DNA of 6,312 nt from CAZLAP01 sp964557715 (GCA_964557715.1 CAZLAP010000004.1:1-6312), one strand, 5' to 3'; shown: positions 1-5,792, counted from the first letter of the stretch. The notes: generated by a model from the letters alone, not told the origin. A program made the numbers and translations.

Positions 1-266
1 TCAGCATCGCAATTACCTTTTGGATTTCCGTCTCCACCATAAATAACTTCTTTAAAAACAAGCGTAAATCCGCATTCTTGCAAAAAAGTGTAAAGTTCTT
101 TATTTTTCGGTATCAATCCGATAAATAAGTAAGCTGTGGCAATTTTATATTTTTCAGACAGCCATACTCTAAATTTCTTATAATCCAAACGCCGCCTCAA
201 ACTTTTAATACCTTTATACAGGTTAGCTCCGTCAATATATGCAAAATTTTTCAATTCTCTCTTCAT
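1..266 (-). CDS. NYN/LabA-like (DUF88) PIN-fold nuclease-type protein, partial (C-terminus outside window)
   Basis: I translated this gene by hand; the first 88 codons are in the window and it runs off the left edge. The N-terminus reads MKRELKNFAYIDGANLYKGI, with the hydrophobic strand plus D12-G-A-N15 motif that opens NYN domains (PIN-like fold, metal-dependent RNase type). Around residues 43-73 follow the strand-helix-strand pattern AYLFIGLIP and FTLVFKEV. The KGNCDA motif with D87 matches the family's KGxVDxDL motif, whose acidic residue helps bind metal. NYN proteins are thought to act on RNA in the cytoplasm; the substrate here is unknown. The ATG begins one base after the stop codon of the ABC ATPase gene, so the two are very probably co-transcribed and translationally coupled. 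No Shine-Dalgarno sequence is visible. Family assignment is fairly sure; function is not. Confidence 0.8.
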   Translation of the reverse strand, partial: MKRELKNFAYIDGANLYKGIKSLRRRLDYKKFRVWLSEKYKIATAYLFIGLIPKNKELYTFLQECGFTLVFKEVIYGGDGNPKGNCDA

Positions 267-267
267 A

Positions 268-984
268 TTACTGATTAGACCACAGAATATCTTTTGTTTT
301 TTGATGGTTAACGATTATCTTTCCGTCTTTTATGTTGACAATCTGTTCGCTGTAATTGGCAATGTTGGGGTCGTGAGTAACCACGACAACCGTTTTTCCC
401 TGTTTTTGATGAAAGTCAGTCAAGATTTCCATTACCCTTTTGCCAGTGGCTGAATCCAGGTTGCCGGTCGGTTCATCGGCAATAACCATTTCCGGGTCGT
501 TGGCAAAGGCCCTGGCAATGGCCACTCTTTGCCTTTCTCCTCCGGAAAGCTCGCCGGGCTCGTGAAACATTCTTTCCTGCAAGTCAACGGAAGCCAGAAT
601 TTCCTTTGCCCTTTCCATTCTTCTGGATTTGGACATTCCTTGAAAAATCATAGGCAGCATCACATTTTCAATGGCAGTAAGATTTGCCATCAGATTGAAT
701 TCCTGAAAAACAAAGCCAATAGTCATGCCTCTTGATTGAGACAGCTGGTTCTCTGATAAGGAAGAAATATCTCTGTTTTTCAAATAAACTTTTCCTTCTG
801 TGGGAAAATCCAAAGCTCCAACCATATTCAAAAGGGTTGATTTTCCCGAGCCTGAAGGCCCCATAACGCAAACAAAACTGCCCAAAGGAATCTCCAGGTC
901 AACGCCTCTTAAGGCAGAGAGTTTTACTTTGTCCATTTGGTATATTTTCCAAACGTTCTCTAATTTTATAATTGGCTCTGTCAT
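268..984 (-). CDS. ABC transporter ATP-binding protein, MacB/LolD type
   Basis: This is a complete nucleotide-binding subunit of about 238 residues, the usual size for stand-alone MacB/LolD/FtsE-type ATPases. All motifs are present (numbered from the optional TTG codon one codon upstream): Walker A GPSGSGKST 43-51, Q-loop Q95 in FVFQEFNL, signature LSGGERQR 147-154, Walker B MVIADEP ending at E172, D-loop GNLDSA, and switch histidine H205 in VVVTHD. The EFNL and NLDSATGK wording is typical of the MacB/LolD branch, which couples ATP hydrolysis to mechanotransmission in efflux or lipoprotein export rather than ordinary import. I chose the ATG at 984; a TTG at 987 adds one residue. It starts 4 bases after the stop of the membrane-fusion gene. 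No FtsX/MacB-type permease follows in the window, which is odd because the ATPase needs one. Confidence 0.95.
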   Translation of the reverse strand: MTEPIIKLENVWKIYQMDKVKLSALRGVDLEIPLGSFVCVMGPSGSGKSTLLNMVGALDFPTEGKVYLKNRDISSLSENQLSQSRGMTIGFVFQEFNLMANLTAIENVMLPMIFQGMSKSRRMERAKEILASVDLQERMFHEPGELSGGERQRVAIARAFANDPEMVIADEPTGNLDSATGKRVMEILTDFHQKQGKTVVVVTHDPNIANYSEQIVNIKDGKIIVNHQKTKDILWSNQ

Positions 985-988
985 CAAC

Positions 989-2539
989 TCATCTTTTAAT
1001 TACTTTTTCACCTTCTGAAAGACCGAAAATGACTTCTACCATATCATCCGTCGCGCGCAGACCGATTTCAATTTCTTTTTCTTTTACTGAACCATCTGCC
1101 AAAACTTCAACAATTGTTTTGCCCTCTTTTCTCTGAACAGTCTCCCTGGGTATAATCAAAACGTTTTCTTTTATGTCAGGCTTGATAACAATATCTGCTG
1201 TCATGCCCGGCTTTATGTTTTCCGGCATTTCTTCAAACCCTACAACAGCTTCATAATAAACCACGCCGTCAATTATTTTTTCTGCCGGGCTTATTAAAAT
1301 GATTTTACCGTTAAAAGTTTCTCTTGGAAAAGCAACCAAAGTAATCTCAACAGAATTGCCAATATTCATTTTAACCACATCCTCCTCATAAATATCTACT
1401 TTTATCTCATAAGGCGCTTTGGGCAAGATAAGCAAAACCGCGTCCTGGAAAGTCGGCTGGACCAGTTCGCCTTCTTTCTTTTTTACTTCTGCAATTGTTC
1501 CGTCTATGGGACTGACAAGTTTTGACTGTAAAAGCTGGTTTTCGTAAAGTCTAACCCTGATTTCAGCCTGTTTTATCTGCGCTTTATATAAATCAATATC
1601 TTCCTGACGGATTCCGGCTTTTGTCAAATTCAAGCGAGCTTCTGACTCTTGAAGATTAGATTTAGCTGTTTCAAAACTTGATTTCGTTGAAGAAATTGTT
1701 TGTTGGGAGCTAATAACGTTGGCTAAGGCGCTGTTAATGCTTGTTTTCAAAATATCAAGCGAAGCTTTATCAGCTGTTGAAACTTTGTTTTCGTAAATAA
1801 CAGATTTACTGACAATGTGACGTATTGTCTCCAAATTATTAAAAGCTTGTTCAAGACAGCTTTTCATCGCCAAAAGAGCCGATTCAAGGCTTTCTTGGTT
1901 TGAATCGCTTTTTATCTTTTCCAAATAAGTTTTTGCTCTTTTCTCCTCTTCTTCTATGCTGTCTCTGGCAGACATTATTTTTCTGCCGTCATCATCGTAA
2001 ACAGCAACATAATCTTCAACGAATTTTTTGGCAAAATCAGAAGCATTGTAAATTTGAGGATAGGAATTATCCAAAACAGTAAGAGCAGTTTCATAACTAT
2101 TGCTTAAATTCTCTTCGGCAACTTTTAAAGCGATCCGAGCGTTTTCAGTTTGAGCTTCGGCAATCTGAATTTCTTCCCGGCTGGAGCCGGCCAGTAATTT
2201 ATTTAGATTTAACTGAGCCAGCTCAAGGGAAGCCTGGGCTTCCTGAAGCTGGATTTGAAGCTCTGAAGTCTCCAATTCAGCCAAAACCCGGCCGGCTTCA
2301 ATCTCATCCCCGGTTTCCGCATGGATTTTCTTGATTCTTCCCGCGTTCTTAAAAGTGAGATTTATTTTATCGCCTTTGTTTACTTGTCCGCTTTCAAAAA
2401 TTTCCTGAGAAATATCTCCGCGGATAACTTCAACCAAAACAATTTCCTCTTTTTTTTCTCTGAAAAAAAACGAATAAAGAAGAATGACAAGCAAAGAAAC
2501 AATAACGATTATTATGATTGTTTTTTTCTTTTTAGACAT
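989..2539 (-). CDS. HlyD/MacA-family periplasmic-adaptor-like membrane fusion protein
   Basis: The protein has 516 residues. The N-terminus is a lysine-rich cap and one membrane segment (about 7-25), an uncleaved anchor with the rest outside the cytoplasm. The first lipoyl/barrel-sandwich half lies at about 64-92 (AGRIKKIHAETGDEIEAG) and the second at about 340-372 (SPIDGTIAEVKKKEGELV). Between them is a long, heptad-rich helical hairpin (about 93-338), longer than a typical MacA hairpin, with an acidic stretch near 182-200. A beta-barrel (about 376-455) and a membrane-proximal domain ending in GLSEGEKVI follow. It should assemble with the downstream ATPase and an FtsX-like permease as a MacAB-type exporter; in a single-membrane cell it would be an extracytoplasmic accessory subunit. 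The ATG lies 22 bases after tRNA-Trp without a clear ribosome binding site, so it may be expressed from the tRNA transcript. The stop is TGA. Confidence 0.92.
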   Translation of the reverse strand: MSKKKKTIIIIVIVSLLVILLYSFFFREKKEEIVLVEVIRGDISQEIFESGQVNKGDKINLTFKNAGRIKKIHAETGDEIEAGRVLAELETSELQIQLQEAQASLELAQLNLNKLLAGSSREEIQIAEAQTENARIALKVAEENLSNSYETALTVLDNSYPQIYNASDFAKKFVEDYVAVYDDDGRKIMSARDSIEEEEKRAKTYLEKIKSDSNQESLESALLAMKSCLEQAFNNLETIRHIVSKSVIYENKVSTADKASLDILKTSINSALANVISSQQTISSTKSSFETAKSNLQESEARLNLTKAGIRQEDIDLYKAQIKQAEIRVRLYENQLLQSKLVSPIDGTIAEVKKKEGELVQPTFQDAVLLILPKAPYEIKVDIYEEDVVKMNIGNSVEITLVAFPRETFNGKIILISPAEKIIDGVVYYEAVVGFEEMPENIKPGMTADIVIKPDIKENVLIIPRETVQRKEGKTIVEVLADGSVKEKEIEIGLRATDDMVEVIFGLSEGEKVIKR

Positions 2540-2561
2540 TTTAACTTCATTAATTTTAATT

Positions 2562-2636
2562 TGGCGGGGACGCCAGGACTCGAACCTGGAACAGAAATTT
2601 TGGAGATTCCTATGATAGCCATTTCACCACGCCCCC
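2562..2636 (-). tRNA. tRNA-Trp (anticodon CCA)
   Basis: A complete class I cloverleaf was folded by hand. The acceptor stem GGGGGCG pairs with CGTCCCC (one G-U), the D-stem is GTGA/TCAT, and the anticodon stem GGAAT/ATTTC carries loop CTCCAAA with anticodon CCA. The variable loop is 4 bases and the T-arm is CCAGG-TTCGAGT-CCTGG. The discriminator is G73, as is usual for bacterial tRNA-Trp. The 3' CCA is encoded, unlike in the other two tRNAs of the window. It starts 6 bases after the stop codon of the displaced rpmG tail, consistent with an ancestral rpmG/tRNA-Trp order. A Trp tRNA reading only UGG supports UGA being a normal stop here. Confidence 0.95.
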
Positions 2637-2642
2637 TTTTCT

Positions 2643-2689
2643 CTACTTTTTCCCTTCTTTGTGCATTGTCTGTTTTCTGCACCACTTGC
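2643..2689 (-). repeat. Displaced rpmG 3' end: direct repeat copy 1 (att-like, beside tRNA-Trp)
   Basis: These 47 bases match 44 of 47 positions of the rpmG end at 5613-5659. The 34-base stretch 2656-2689 is identical to 5626-5659. In the rpmG frame the copy encodes KWCRKQTMHKEGKK and a TAG stop. The three differences (GAA/GAG, AAA/AAG, TAG/TAA) are all synonymous third-position changes. It lacks the rest of the gene and ends, on the upstream side, directly at a REP-like palindrome. The simplest reading is that it is the original end of rpmG, stranded next to tRNA-Trp when about 2.97 kb entered the gene's 3' end; equally it may be the end brought by the element. Confidence 0.88.
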
Positions 2690-2717
2690 CCTTCGACGCG
2701 ACTCAGGGTCATTGGTG
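2680..2717. repeat. REP-like palindrome of the CCCTGAG...TCGAAGGG type
   Basis: The core at 2689-2708 reads CCCTTCGACGCGACTCAGGG on the plus strand. CCCT/AGGG arms flank a tandem G-A/A-G step and a further G-C pair. Short elements of the form CCCTGAG-N5-TCGAAGGG are, from general familiarity, dispersed in many environmental bacterial genomes and resemble REP sequences mobilised by Y1-type (RAYT) transposases. An outer CACCA (2680-2684) and TGGTG (2713-2717) can extend the hairpin across 4-base internal loops; the CACCA part belongs to the rpmG repeat. It lies exactly at the edge of the rpmG tail copy, so it marks the island boundary. No transposase is present here. Confidence 0.6.
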
Positions 2718-2718
2718 T

Positions 2719-2784
2719 TTATTTTTTACCTTCTTTGTGAATGGTATATTTACGGCACTAACGACAGAACTTCTTGAATTCAAT
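2719..2784 (-). pseudogene. Decayed second rpmG 3' end (L33 C-terminus relic)
   Basis: Read on the minus strand this encodes IEFKKFCR-stop-CRKYTIHKEGKK and a TAA stop. It aligns with the L33 C-terminus LEFKKFCKWCRKQTMHKEGKK of the intact gene at 5613-5780. The conserved tryptophan codon TGG of the CXXC knuckle has become TAG. Upstream the same frame meets a TAA within about 15 bases and recognisable similarity fades, so no full gene can be read. It differs from rpmG at many more positions than the copy at 2643-2689, so it comes from an older or foreign allele. It sits between the methyltransferase gene and the REP-like palindrome. Confidence 0.7.
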
Positions 2785-2830
2785 ACACGGATTTTACGAC
2801 GATCTGTAATAAAATGGTTGTTTTATATTT

Positions 2831-3781
2831 TTAAAAACTTTGGTTTTTTAATGTTTTCCAATATTCAGGATGACGGATACGATTGTTAATTGCCTTGCTA
2901 TTGTTAGATTTATATTTATCTATCTGTCTGCTATGATTATTTTCATCTTTGCTAATATAAACGACTTTTATTATATCTTTTTGATTAAATAAGGACAATT
3001 TGCTTTTCCCAATTTTTTCTTCAATTATCGGTAAAAAATCTTTATTAATTTCATACCCGATTGAATTTCTTTTTAGCTCCTTTGCTGTCTTAGAAGTAGT
3101 TCCACTCCCTAAAAATGGATCAAGGATTGTTTCATCAACAAAACTAAACATCCTTATAAGTCGCTTCGGTAATTCTTCTGGAAACATAGCTATATGCTTG
3201 TCTTGCTTACAGCCAGCGAAATTCCAATGACCGGTAAAATATTCCCTCCATTCCTCGTTTGATAGTTTAGATTCTTCTTTAATTTCTTTACTCACTTTAT
3301 TCGGCGACTGACCCAATTTTTTAAATAATAATATAAATTCATAATCAATTTCAACGAGGCCATTCCGAGGATAAGGGAAAGAGCCCATTACCGAAGCTCC
3401 GCCTGTAGTATTCATTGTGGTCTTTTTCTGCCAGATAATAGCGCCCATATAGTCAAAGCCGATTGATTCGCAAAATCTGATAATTTCTTCCCGAATAGGT
3501 ATAATTTTGTATCTTCCATAAGTTACCGCTCTGGCGAACTGGTCGCCTATATTTACGCACAATCTACAACCTGGATATAAAACTCTATAACACTCCGACC
3601 ACACTTTATTTAAATTATTGGTATAGTTCTCATAACTATCATTAAAGCCGATTTGATTTGAATCTCCGTAATCTTTGATTTGCCAGTAGGGCGGTGAAGT
3701 AACAACAAGATGGACCGATTCTTTTCCAACTTCGGCCATATTCCGTGAATCCCCTATGATAATTTTGTGCGTTGTAGCCAT
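2831..3781 (-). CDS. Type II N4-cytosine DNA methyltransferase, M.MjaI-like (predicted CTAG)
   Basis: The protein has 316 residues. The catalytic motif IV is TSPPYW (28-33), the form used by N4-cytosine enzymes. The AdoMet-binding motif I, DPFLGSGTT (221-229), lies C-terminal to it, giving the beta-class order; IGYEINKDF (241-249) is the following acidic strand. Segments such as QIKDYG...QIGFNDSYENY and GDQFARAVTYGRYKIIPIREEI are wording I associate with M.MjaI/M.MthZI, which modify CTAG. It should protect host DNA against the endonuclease encoded immediately upstream (6-base gap). The last 60 or so residues are a basic, Asn/Lys-rich tail that I cannot assign. The gene is clearly AT-richer than the ABC/MFP genes (one sampled 60-base line about 27% GC against about 53% in the ATPase), which fits acquisition. 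Specificity is inferred from family resemblance and the paired endonuclease. Confidence 0.9.
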   Translation of the reverse strand: MATTHKIIIGDSRNMAEVGKESVHLVVTSPPYWQIKDYGDSNQIGFNDSYENYTNNLNKVWSECYRVLYPGCRLCVNIGDQFARAVTYGRYKIIPIREEIIRFCESIGFDYMGAIIWQKKTTMNTTGGASVMGSFPYPRNGLVEIDYEFILLFKKLGQSPNKVSKEIKEESKLSNEEWREYFTGHWNFAGCKQDKHIAMFPEELPKRLIRMFSFVDETILDPFLGSGTTSKTAKELKRNSIGYEINKDFLPIIEEKIGKSKLSLFNQKDIIKVVYISKDENNHSRQIDKYKSNNSKAINNRIRHPEYWKTLKNQSF

Positions 3782-3787
3782 ATTATT

Positions 3788-4375
3788 TTATTTTAGCACA
3801 TTATCTGCATCAATTTCTAGTCCAGATTTAGTTTTATTATAAAAGATAATTTTGGCTTTAATTTCCTCTCTTAACGCATTTTTAGTTTTATAAGTTATGG
3901 GTTTTATGGATACTGGAATATCGCCGATGAATCCATCTATACCCTGCGATTCTTCTTTTGGTTCAGCAAGTCTGTAATTGGTGTTCTTAATGGAAGCAAC
4001 TTTCTTTAAGATTGCTTCTTGAAATCTTAAGCCAATAAAAGTTTTCTCTAAAACTAAATCCTCAACCCACTTTTTTATCATTGATTTATCAATTGATTTT
4101 ATTGCTTCTTTTAAATTATTCATCATTTCATTAATTCTCTCTGTGGCATTTTCAATGGCATTGGGATATTTTGAAAGATACCAATTTTTCCAGCCCTCAT
4201 AAGTTCTCTCTGGGCATTCTTGAATAAGATCTGTAAGTTGTCCGACAACTCGCGGTCTTGTGCCTTGGGCATTTTGATTGGCTAAATTTATCAACTGTGT
4301 TGTGTATAACGGAAATTCCTTTATTTCGCCAATTAGCTCTTTTACCAATTCTTCATTTTTAATTTTAATTAGCAT
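3788..4375 (-). CDS. MjaI-family type II restriction endonuclease (predicted CTAG)
   Basis: The protein has 195 residues from the ATG at 4375; a TTG at 4387 would add four. I recognise the MjaI restriction endonuclease family from NQNAQGTRPRVVGQ (34-46), KKWVEDLVLEKT (101-112), the QEAIL helix with E120, and the block GIDGFIGDIPVSIKP (145-159). The last block resembles a variant PD-(D/E)XK core with D147 and a terminal SxK (S156, K158); the catalytic assignment is my inference. MjaI cuts CTAG. The gene precedes its methyltransferase by 6 bases and follows the peptidase gene by 21 bases (9 from the TTG), so all are likely on one transcript. It is the most AT-rich stretch of the window (one sampled line about 18% GC). 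No controller protein gene is visible. Confidence 0.82.
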   Translation of the reverse strand: MLIKIKNEELVKELIGEIKEFPLYTTQLINLANQNAQGTRPRVVGQLTDLIQECPERTYEGWKNWYLSKYPNAIENATERINEMMNNLKEAIKSIDKSMIKKWVEDLVLEKTFIGLRFQEAILKKVASIKNTNYRLAEPKEESQGIDGFIGDIPVSIKPITYKTKNALREEIKAKIIFYNKTKSGLEIDADNVLK

Positions 4376-4396
4376 AATTTTTAGCAATTACAGATT

Positions 4397-5086
4397 CTAT
4401 AATAATGGTTTTGCTAAATTTATAGGCCTTGCACCGGCTATGTGCATTGGTTCTCTAATATCAAGACTATCAACTGTTCTGGATTTTGTACGGAAAGAAA
4501 TAGCCATAATACCAATAACTTTATTTGTATCTAATTTTATAAGGGGACAACCACTATTTCCAGGATTGCTTATTGCGTCAACAATAAACCAGTTTTTCTT
4601 GTGGCTGGGATCAATTCCGTCTCTTTTTATATTACTTATAATCCCTTTATTCACTATAAGCGTAACCCCAAAACGATCGTTAATAAGCTGAGCGGCATAG
4701 GGAAATCCTATAAAATAAACTTCATCCCCCACTTTAATGTTTTCTGAATCGCCCAAATTTATCTTATTAAGCAGTGTGTTCTCGTATCCTTCTAATTGAA
4801 AAAGGGCTATATCGTCTTTATCATTTTTCTTGCCCTCGATTAATTTAAGAGGTAGCCATTTATAATGTGTTAATCCGTTTTCCTCCTCTTTTTCTGTAAT
4901 CATTCCCATTAAAGTTGAAATATTTTCTGGTTTTAATTGATTGTAAAGATGGGCAGAACTTAAAATCTTTCCGTCATCACTAATAGCAAAACCGCTACCA
5001 ACTATGGTTATCTGTTGAGGATTTGGTTTAAATCCAATAGCAATAATTGAATTTTTAACTTTTTTAATTTTTCCACTTAAAGACAT
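4397..5086 (-). CDS. Trypsin-like serine peptidase (S1, HtrA/DegP-like fold), cytoplasmic, no PDZ
   Basis: The protein has 229 residues. The catalytic triad is legible: H46 in ILSSAHLY after the GSGFAISDDG strand, D92 in DDIALFQL, and S178 in NPGNSGCPL. The family's usual GNSGGP is GNSGCP here (C180). The chain covers one chymotrypsin-like domain, with nothing left for a PDZ domain. There is no signal peptide or membrane segment, so it should act in the cytoplasm. The ATG at 5086 lies inside the end of the preceding gene (10-base overlap, ATGTCTTTAA), a strong sign that the two products work together. Stand-alone cytosolic trypsin-like peptidases paired with small unknown proteins occur in predicted bacterial conflict systems, and the neighbouring restriction-modification genes fit that. 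The substrate is unknown. Confidence 0.85.
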   Translation of the reverse strand: MSLSGKIKKVKNSIIAIGFKPNPQQITIVGSGFAISDDGKILSSAHLYNQLKPENISTLMGMITEKEEENGLTHYKWLPLKLIEGKKNDKDDIALFQLEGYENTLLNKINLGDSENIKVGDEVYFIGFPYAAQLINDRFGVTLIVNKGIISNIKRDGIDPSHKKNWFIVDAISNPGNSGCPLIKLDTNKVIGIMAISFRTKSRTVDSLDIREPMHIAGARPINLAKPLL

Positions 5087-5589
5087 AATTTTTTCATTAT
5101 TTTTTTAAACCCCTTTTCTTCTATTGTTGCGGGTTGGAAAGTAATGTTTAGACAACGAAACATCAACATGTAAACGGCTCTCATAAGGTCTGCTTGCTCG
5201 CTAAAAAATTTATTGGGTTTCAGTAGTTTTCTGGGCAACGGTACAGATATGCTTTGATCCGTGCTCGCCCCCGTCAAGGAAACTATGTTTCCTTCTTGTT
5301 TTTTACTGAAAGTAAATTCACTAGTTCCGTTGGGAGTCGCAACTTCAGCCTTGTAAGTGATGCCCTCTATTAGACCCTCTTTGGGATTAAATAGATTTGG
5401 TAGTACTTGATTAACTTTTAATGTTAATGTATCTAGTTTATCAAAACTTTCCTTCTTGTGAGCATCGGTGGTGGTTCGGTAAATTCCCTGAGAGGAGGTT
5501 GGAGTTTGATCACTATTATTGTCAACAATCGCCACTGGCCCCGTGGCTGAAGTTAAATCTACCACAATTTTTTCTTTATCGTTTTCCAT
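5077..5589 (-). CDS. Uncharacterised 170-aa protein coupled to the trypsin-like peptidase
   Basis: I do not recognise a family. The ATG at 5589 (MENDKEKIVVDLTSATG) lies 23 bases after the rpmG stop, with a short AAGG just upstream. A longer reading from GTG at 5655 would run out of frame through the rpmG end and gives only low-complexity charged residues, so I reject it. The protein begins with a beta-rich, Thr/Ser-rich stretch (about 8-45). It continues with a short helix (about 46-66), a probable beta region (about 74-118, ITYKAEVATPNGTSEFTF) and a helix with RAVYMLMFRCLNITF (138-151) that looks buried rather than transmembrane. The C-terminus is lysine-rich. There is no signal peptide or nuclease motif. 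It overlaps the peptidase gene by 10 bases and is probably its partner, substrate or sensor (inference). Confidence 0.75.
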   Translation of the reverse strand: MENDKEKIVVDLTSATGPVAIVDNNSDQTPTSSQGIYRTTTDAHKKESFDKLDTLTLKVNQVLPNLFNPKEGLIEGITYKAEVATPNGTSEFTFSKKQEGNIVSLTGASTDQSISVPLPRKLLKPNKFFSEQADLMRAVYMLMFRCLNITFQPATIEEKGFKKIMKKLCL

Positions 5590-5612
5590 TGCCTTAAATC
5601 GTTTTATTATAT

Positions 5613-5780
5613 TTACTTCTTCCCCTCTTTGTGCATTGTCTGTTTTCTGCACCACTTGCAGAATTTCTTGAATTCCAATTTCCGCTCAGCATTGGTCTGC
5701 TTTGACTTACGGACATAATAATTAATCCTCTTGCATTCCTGACACTGAAGTTTGATAAATGGTTTCTTTTTTGTTGCCAT
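5613..5780 (-). CDS. rpmG: 50S ribosomal protein L33
   Basis: This small basic protein of 55 residues is full length for L33. Two CXXC knuckles, C13-X2-C16 and C41-X2-C44, form the zinc ribbon of the zinc-binding (C+) L33 type. The core CKRINYYVRKSKQ and the end LEFKKFCKWCRKQTMHKEGKK are characteristic. It is a component of the large ribosomal subunit near the E site. The ATG at 5780 follows tRNA-Thr by 12 bases, so it belongs to the tRNA operon and is probably freed by tRNA processing. Its last 15 codons are also present at 2643-2689, and a decayed version at 2719-2784. The gene therefore appears to have been rebuilt intact at the junction of an inserted island whose first gene begins 23 bases after the stop. 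Confidence 0.95.
   Translation of the reverse strand: MATKKKPFIKLQCQECKRINYYVRKSKQTNAERKLEFKKFCKWCRKQTMHKEGKK
5621..5659 (-). repeat. Direct repeat copy 2 within the rpmG 3' end (att-like core)
   Basis: This is the in-gene partner of the repeat at 2651-2689, in the same orientation, with 38 of 39 bases identical and the last 34 (5626-5659) perfect. The offset between copies is 2970 bases, which is the net length of the inserted segment. Here the core is part of a complete rpmG coding sequence, whereas at the other end it is a bare tail. Beyond the core on the upstream side the two copies share no sequence except through the decayed relic near 2764-2784. Confidence 0.9.
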
Positions 5781-5792
5781 ATTTTTGCAAAT

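Noticed and set aside
2512..2712. Minus-strand 66-aa open frame
   Set aside because: It runs through the REP-like palindrome, the rpmG tail copy and the whole tRNA-Trp gene, which explain the sequence better.
2643..2784. CRISPR array
   Set aside because: The three repeated units are rpmG 3' ends in coding frame, of unequal divergence and spacing, not short regular repeats with spacers.
2321..2889. Plus-strand open frames at 2321-2740 and 2659-2889
   Set aside because: They are antisense to the membrane-fusion gene, tRNA-Trp and the rpmG relics, with no coding character of their own.
4376..4387. TTG start four codons upstream for the endonuclease
   Set aside because: Possible, but an ATG is available at 4375 and neither start has a clear ribosome binding site, so the ATG is preferred.
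2690..5620. An integrase, recombinase or transposase gene within the island
   Set aside because: All open frames there are accounted for by the unknown protein, peptidase, endonuclease and methyltransferase; no recombinase motif is visible, so mobility is inferred from the repeats only.
5590..5655. N-terminal extension of the 170-aa protein to a GTG at 5655
   Set aside because: It overlaps the rpmG end out of frame and the extra residues (VQKTDNAQRGEEV...) merely translate the repeat in another frame; the ATG at 5589 lies cleanly after rpmG.
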